A DNA stretch of 64,000 nt, from contig JANXMB010000053.1 in NCBI GenBank assembly GCA_025354865.1, positions 22,299 to 86,298 of the forward strand, in the 5' to 3' direction. The translations under genes were made by a program, and so were the position numbers. The notes under the pieces are model-generated. The model did no database searches. It saw only the letters and a program-made list of their open reading frames with translations, and was not told the DNA's origin. Positions 61,478 through 64,000 of the stretch are shown piece after piece. Positions within the stretch are counted from its first letter, which is position 1, and each line of letters starts with the position of its first letter. The stretch is from Acetobacteraceae bacterium (GTDB lineage Bacteria > Pseudomonadota > Alphaproteobacteria > Acetobacterales > Acetobacteraceae).

Positions 61478-62679
61478 TATCTGATCTCCAAATCCGCTTG
61501 CAGCGCGCCTTCGGCCTTGATCGCCTGCAGAATGCTGATGAGGTCGCGCGGACCGACCCCCAAGGCGTTCAGGCTGGCCACGAGATCGCGCAGCGTGGCG
61601 CCGGTATCGAGGATGCCCAGCTTGCGATCGTGCTGATCGTCGATCTGAATTTGCGTGCGATCGACCACCGCCGTGGTGCCGCCGGACCGAGGCCCGGGCT
61701 GGCTCACCTGCGGCGTTTCGGTGACCCGGATGGTCAGATTGCCCTGGGCGATGGCAACGGTGCTGATCCGCACATTGGCGCCCATGACGATGGTGCCGCT
61801 GGCCTCGTCGATCACCACTTTCGCTTCGTTGTCCGGCACCACCGGCAGGTTCTCGATCGCCGCCAGCACATCGATCGGATCGCGCCCATCCAGCGTCAGG
61901 CTCACGGTGCGCGGATCGGTTGCCCGCCCGATCGGTCCGACCGCGGCGTTGATCGCGGTGGCGATGCGCCGCGCCGTGGTCAGATCCGGATTGCGCAGTC
62001 CCAGGCGCAGGATTTTGCCTTTGTCGAGTTGGAACGCGACTTCCTTTTCCACCGTCGCGCCGTTGGCGATGCGGGCCGAGGTCGGGACCCCGCGGGTCAC
62101 CGAACTCGCGGCCCCGCGCGCGGCGATGGCGGCGGAGGAGAGGGAGCCTTGCGCGACGGCATAGACCTCTCCATCCGCAGCCAGCAGGGGGGTGACCAGC
62201 AAGGTGCCGCCGGTCAGATTGGACGCATCGCCCAAGGCGGAGATCGCGATATCGATCCGGCTGCCGCTGCGGGCGAAGGCGGGCAAATGGGCGGTGACCA
62301 TGACCGCCGCGACATTCTTGGTGGACAGGCTGGTGGCCTGATCGCGGGTGTTCACGCCCAACCGCTCCAGCATGCCGATCAGCGATTCGCGGGTGAAGAC
62401 GTTGCTGTTCAGCTTGTCTCCGGTGCCGTTGAGGCCGACGACCAGACCGTAGCCGATCAACTGGTTCTCGCGCACGCCCTCGACCGTGGTGATATCCTTG
62501 ATCCGGACCTGGGCGACGGCTGGGGCGACGGCCGGCGCGATCGCGACACCGAACAGCGCAAGCAGGCCGTAAAAGAGCAGGGTCGGGCGCAGGATCGTGC
62601 CTTCCGTTAACGGTTTCTTAAGGATTTGGGTGCATCCTCCCTCCCGGCATCGCAATCGCCATGCCACGCCGCCCGGCAC
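61477..62679 (-). CDS. flgI: flagellar P-ring protein FlgI (start uncertain)
   Basis: About 400 aa. A signal peptide (LLFYGLLALFGVAIAPAVAP) precedes the P-ring core VRIKDITTVEGVRENQLIGY and GLVVGLNGTGDKLN, and the protein ends GALQADLEIR, full length for FlgI. The start is a problem. In-frame candidates are only GTG at 62679 or 62667 without ribosome sites, both at or upstream of a near-consensus sigma-54 promoter (62652-62666). An ATG with GGAGGGAGG directly before it (62635) is one base out of frame. Removing one C of the CCC that follows would restore frame and give MHQILKKPLTEG. It builds the periplasmic ring of the flagellar basal body. Confidence 0.85.
   Translation of the reverse strand: MPGGVAWRLRCREGGCTQILKKPLTEGTILRPTLLFYGLLALFGVAIAPAVAPAVAQVRIKDITTVEGVRENQLIGYGLVVGLNGTGDKLNSNVFTRESLIGMLERLGVNTRDQATSLSTKNVAAVMVTAHLPAFARSGSRIDIAISALGDASNLTGGTLLVTPLLAADGEVYAVAQGSLSSAAIAARGAASSVTRGVPTSARIANGATVEKEVAFQLDKGKILRLGLRNPDLTTARRIATAINAAVGPIGRATDPRTVSLTLDGRDPIDVLAAIENLPVVPDNEAKVVIDEASGTIVMGANVRISTVAIAQGNLTIRVTETPQVSQPGPRSGGTTAVVDRTQIQIDDQHDRKLGILDTGATLRDLVASLNALGVGPRDLISILQAIKAEGALQADLEIR
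62607..62621. promoter_or_regulatory. perfect CtrA-type box TTAA-N7-TTAA
   Basis: TTAA-CGGTTTC-TTAA lies between the divergent flgI and fliX starts, 128 bases upstream of the fliX ATG. CtrA controls class II flagellar genes including fliX in Caulobacter, so control of the plus-strand fliX promoter is the likeliest reading. It falls inside the 5' end of flgI coding sequence. Confidence 0.55.
62652..62666 (-). promoter_or_regulatory. flgI: sigma-54 promoter for flgI
   Basis: On the minus strand the sequence TGGCATGGCGATTGC matches TGGCAYG-N4-TTGC with GG at -24 (62664-62665) and GC at -12 (62652-62653). Transcription would start near 62640. Late flagellar genes of alphaproteobacteria are commonly sigma-54 dependent. 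Its position means translation of flgI must begin downstream of about 62640. Confidence 0.65.
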
Positions 62680-62748
62680 GGAAATCCGCCGATTCGCGCC
62701 TATATCGGCCGGCAAAACCTGCCGGGTTCAACAAAAGGAGCCGATCGC

Positions 62749-63144
62749 ATGACGGGTATCGAAGGGGTCGGCGCCGCTCGGCCCACCGTTGCCCGCCCCG
62801 CCGGCGGGGCACGCGGGACCGCCGGCTTCGTGGTGCCGGATACCGATGCGCGGGTCGGGTGGATTCCGGCCTCGGGCGCCCTGGATGGGTTGCTGGGCTT
62901 GCAGGAGACGATGGGCAACCCCAATCGCGACGCCCCCGCGCGGCAACAGGCCGATGCGCTGCTGACGGAACTCGCCGCACTGCAACGCCTGTTGCTGGCC
63001 GGGGGCGACCCGAGCGCGGTGCTGCAACGCCTGGACGGGATGCTGGGCGCCATGCCAACCAGCGGTTCGCCGGTGCTGTTGGCGGTGCTCGGGGCGGTGC
63101 GAATGCGGGCGCGGATCGAGCTGGCGCGGCGCGATCGGGGATAA
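62749..63144 (+). CDS. fliX: flagellar assembly regulator FliX
   Basis: 131 aa; AAAAGGAG lies eight bases upstream of the ATG. It has the FliX pattern of an N-terminal GIEGVG motif, a Gly/Pro-rich segment with AGFVVPD, the LLGLQE helix and a C-terminal helical region ending LGAVRMRARIELARRD. In Caulobacter FliX couples basal-body assembly to FlbD and sigma-54-dependent transcription. The divergent pairing with flgI matches that organism. Length is in the family range. Confidence 0.87.
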   Translation: MTGIEGVGAARPTVARPAGGARGTAGFVVPDTDARVGWIPASGALDGLLGLQETMGNPNRDAPARQQADALLTELAALQRLLLAGGDPSAVLQRLDGMLGAMPTSGSPVLLAVLGAVRMRARIELARRDRG

Positions 63145-63309
63145 AACCGATCATTGTTTTGTTGCAGTCGGTCGATCCCGCGCTGTGCCTCTTGGCCAAG
63201 CTGTTGCAGGCCGCTATAAGCCCGCGCGTTCACGACCTGGACTGGCTGGGGCGACCCGCCTCCGACCTTCGGGCCGTGAGCGGCAACGTGACGAACGGGA
63301 TCTGCAAGC

Positions 63310-63726
63310 ATGATGATGAGCCTGCCCCCAGACTATCGCCCGCTCGAGTCCGAGGCGTTTATGAGCCCGATCCAGGCGGAATATTTCCGCCAGAAGTTGC
63401 TGCGCTGGCGCACGGATTTGATCCGTGAGGCCGACGGCACTCTGGCCAGCCTGTCGGAAGGCGGTATCCACGAGGCCGATATTACCGATCGGGCGAGCGT
63501 GGAAACCGACCGCGCGCTGGAACTGCGCACCCGGGATCGCGCCCGCAAGCTGGTCTCCAAAATCGATCAGGCGCTGGGTCGAATCGAAGAGGGCAGTTAC
63601 GGCTATTGCGAGGAAACCGGCGAACCGATCGGCCTGCGCCGTCTGGAAGCCAGGCCGATCGCGACGATGTCGATCGAGGCGCAGGAACGCCACGAGCGCA
63701 AGGAACGCGTCTACCGCGACGATTAG
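63310..63726 (+). CDS. dksA: RNA polymerase-binding protein DksA
   Basis: 138 aa. A coiled coil carries the tip motif D57-I-T-D60-R-A62 (DxxDxA) that reaches into the polymerase secondary channel. In the globular end only one of the four zinc cysteines remains (C100 in GYCEETGEPIG; the second pair is replaced in TMSIEAQER), as in zinc-independent DksA variants. It modulates rRNA and amino-acid promoters with ppGpp. The TAG stop is contributed by repeat module C at 63724. It lies 165 bases after fliX. Confidence 0.92.
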   Translation: MMMSLPPDYRPLESEAFMSPIQAEYFRQKLLRWRTDLIREADGTLASLSEGGIHEADITDRASVETDRALELRTRDRARKLVSKIDQALGRIEEGSYGYCEETGEPIGLRRLEARPIATMSIEAQERHERKERVYRDD

Positions 63727-63840
63727 AGCGTGATCGCCTGAGGTTGACTTCAACCTCGGGCGTGAATCACCCTCTCAAACAAAGGCTTAGACCATGATCC
63801 AACGCCGAGATCGCGTGCAACCTCAAACGATCATGGTCTA
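63724..63840 (+). repeat. modular palindrome, module C (second copy)
   Basis: 117 bp, the reverse complement of 26882-26998 at 115 of 117 positions. It begins with the dksA stop codon and ends at a CTAG (63838-63841) that also borders the MITE. Confidence 0.88.
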
Positions 63841-63992
63841 GCAGGCTGCTGAAAAAGTCCGGCGGACCGGCAACGATTGGTCAAAAAGAATCGCAGACGC
63901 CGCTTGGGCGACCGAATGTTTCGTGAGATCAGTGCGCTGCGACTCAATCTTTCGTGGTAGGGTGTCGAGAAGAGTTTTTCAGCAGCCTGCTA
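63839..63992. mobile_element. MITE-like element with 18-bp terminal inverted repeats
   Basis: TAGCAGGCTGCTGAAAAA at 63839-63856 and its exact reverse complement at 63975-63992 bound a 154-bp element with no open frame for a transposase. Both ends lie in CTAG (63838-63841 and 63990-63993), consistent with a four-base target duplication. The GGCTGCTGAAAAAG end is of a kind I associate with IS5/IS1182-like insertion sequences; the family is not settled. It would need a transposase supplied elsewhere. The last bases of the window (63994-64000) show nothing else. Confidence 0.8.
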
Positions 63993-64000
63993 GGGCGATA

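Noticed and set aside
62676..62700. A sigma-54 promoter oriented toward fliX (GGCACGG region)
   Set aside because: The GG and GC elements are one base off the required spacing, so it was not called.
63145..63309. Possible tRNA or small gene between fliX and dksA
   Set aside because: No cloverleaf or plausible reading frame with a ribosome site could be found.

Overview
This is a 64 kb stretch of GC-rich chromosome from an alphaproteobacterium, most likely of the Rhodospirillales/Acetobacteraceae type. The signs are an NtrY/NtrX pair, the divergent flgI/fliX flagellar locus followed by dksA, aerobic cobaltochelatase genes cobS and cobT, a monomeric isocitrate dehydrogenase, a GAAC-N7-GAAC SOS box in front of uvrA, and TTAA-N7-TTAA boxes of the CtrA type. 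I saw no rRNA, tRNA or CRISPR array. Family assignments come from recognising sequence, not from a search.

Layout. 1-1674: end of an NtrY-like kinase and NtrX. 1680-9004 (minus strand): a DUF445 membrane protein, a 35-bp tandem repeat, and a complete branched-chain-amino-acid-type ABC operon (livG, livF, two tandem paralogous binding proteins, livH, livM). 9318-18868 (plus): an RND efflux operon with an outer-membrane lipoprotein, an adaptor, a first pump, a small secreted protein and a second pump. 18894-24841 (minus): a GH15 glycosidase, two small secreted proteins, a 2OG-Fe(II) oxygenase, a TPR-glycosyltransferase and a secreted von Willebrand A protein.

24963-27490 looks like a small phage-derived island. 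It has an S24-peptidase repressor divergent from a 133-aa conserved protein, a good promoter running into four tandem intrinsic terminators, a 78-aa phage-type protein, a block of modular palindromic repeats, and a coiled-coil/membrane small protein.

27558-30388 carries an amidohydrolase, pyrD and a HAD phosphatase. 30428-38412 (minus) carries a universal stress protein, two hybrid histidine kinases, a NUDIX hydrolase and small proteins. 38576-44989 holds a DgcA-like enolase-superfamily protein that has lost its catalytic lysines, an SDR, icd, a dienelactone hydrolase and a GT87-type membrane glycosyltransferase. 45146-48840 is a second LIV ABC system with no binding protein. 48851-55648 (minus) holds a CoA-ligase/acetyltransferase fusion, a BNR-repeat protein, cobT and cobS. 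55726-60426 has a J-domain protein divergent from bolA, and ssb divergent from uvrA. 60681-63726 is a flagellar block (rod-binding protein, flgI, fliX) plus dksA.

Dispersed non-coding elements are the most unusual content. A 79-bp two-hairpin element occurs twice, with compensatory base changes. CTAG-bordered modular palindromes occur at three places; two of them supply the stop codons of uvrA and dksA. A 154-bp MITE with perfect 18-bp ends closes the window. The flgI/fliX intergenic region carries a near-consensus sigma-54 promoter and a CtrA-type box, and the flgI start codon appears to be displaced by one base.
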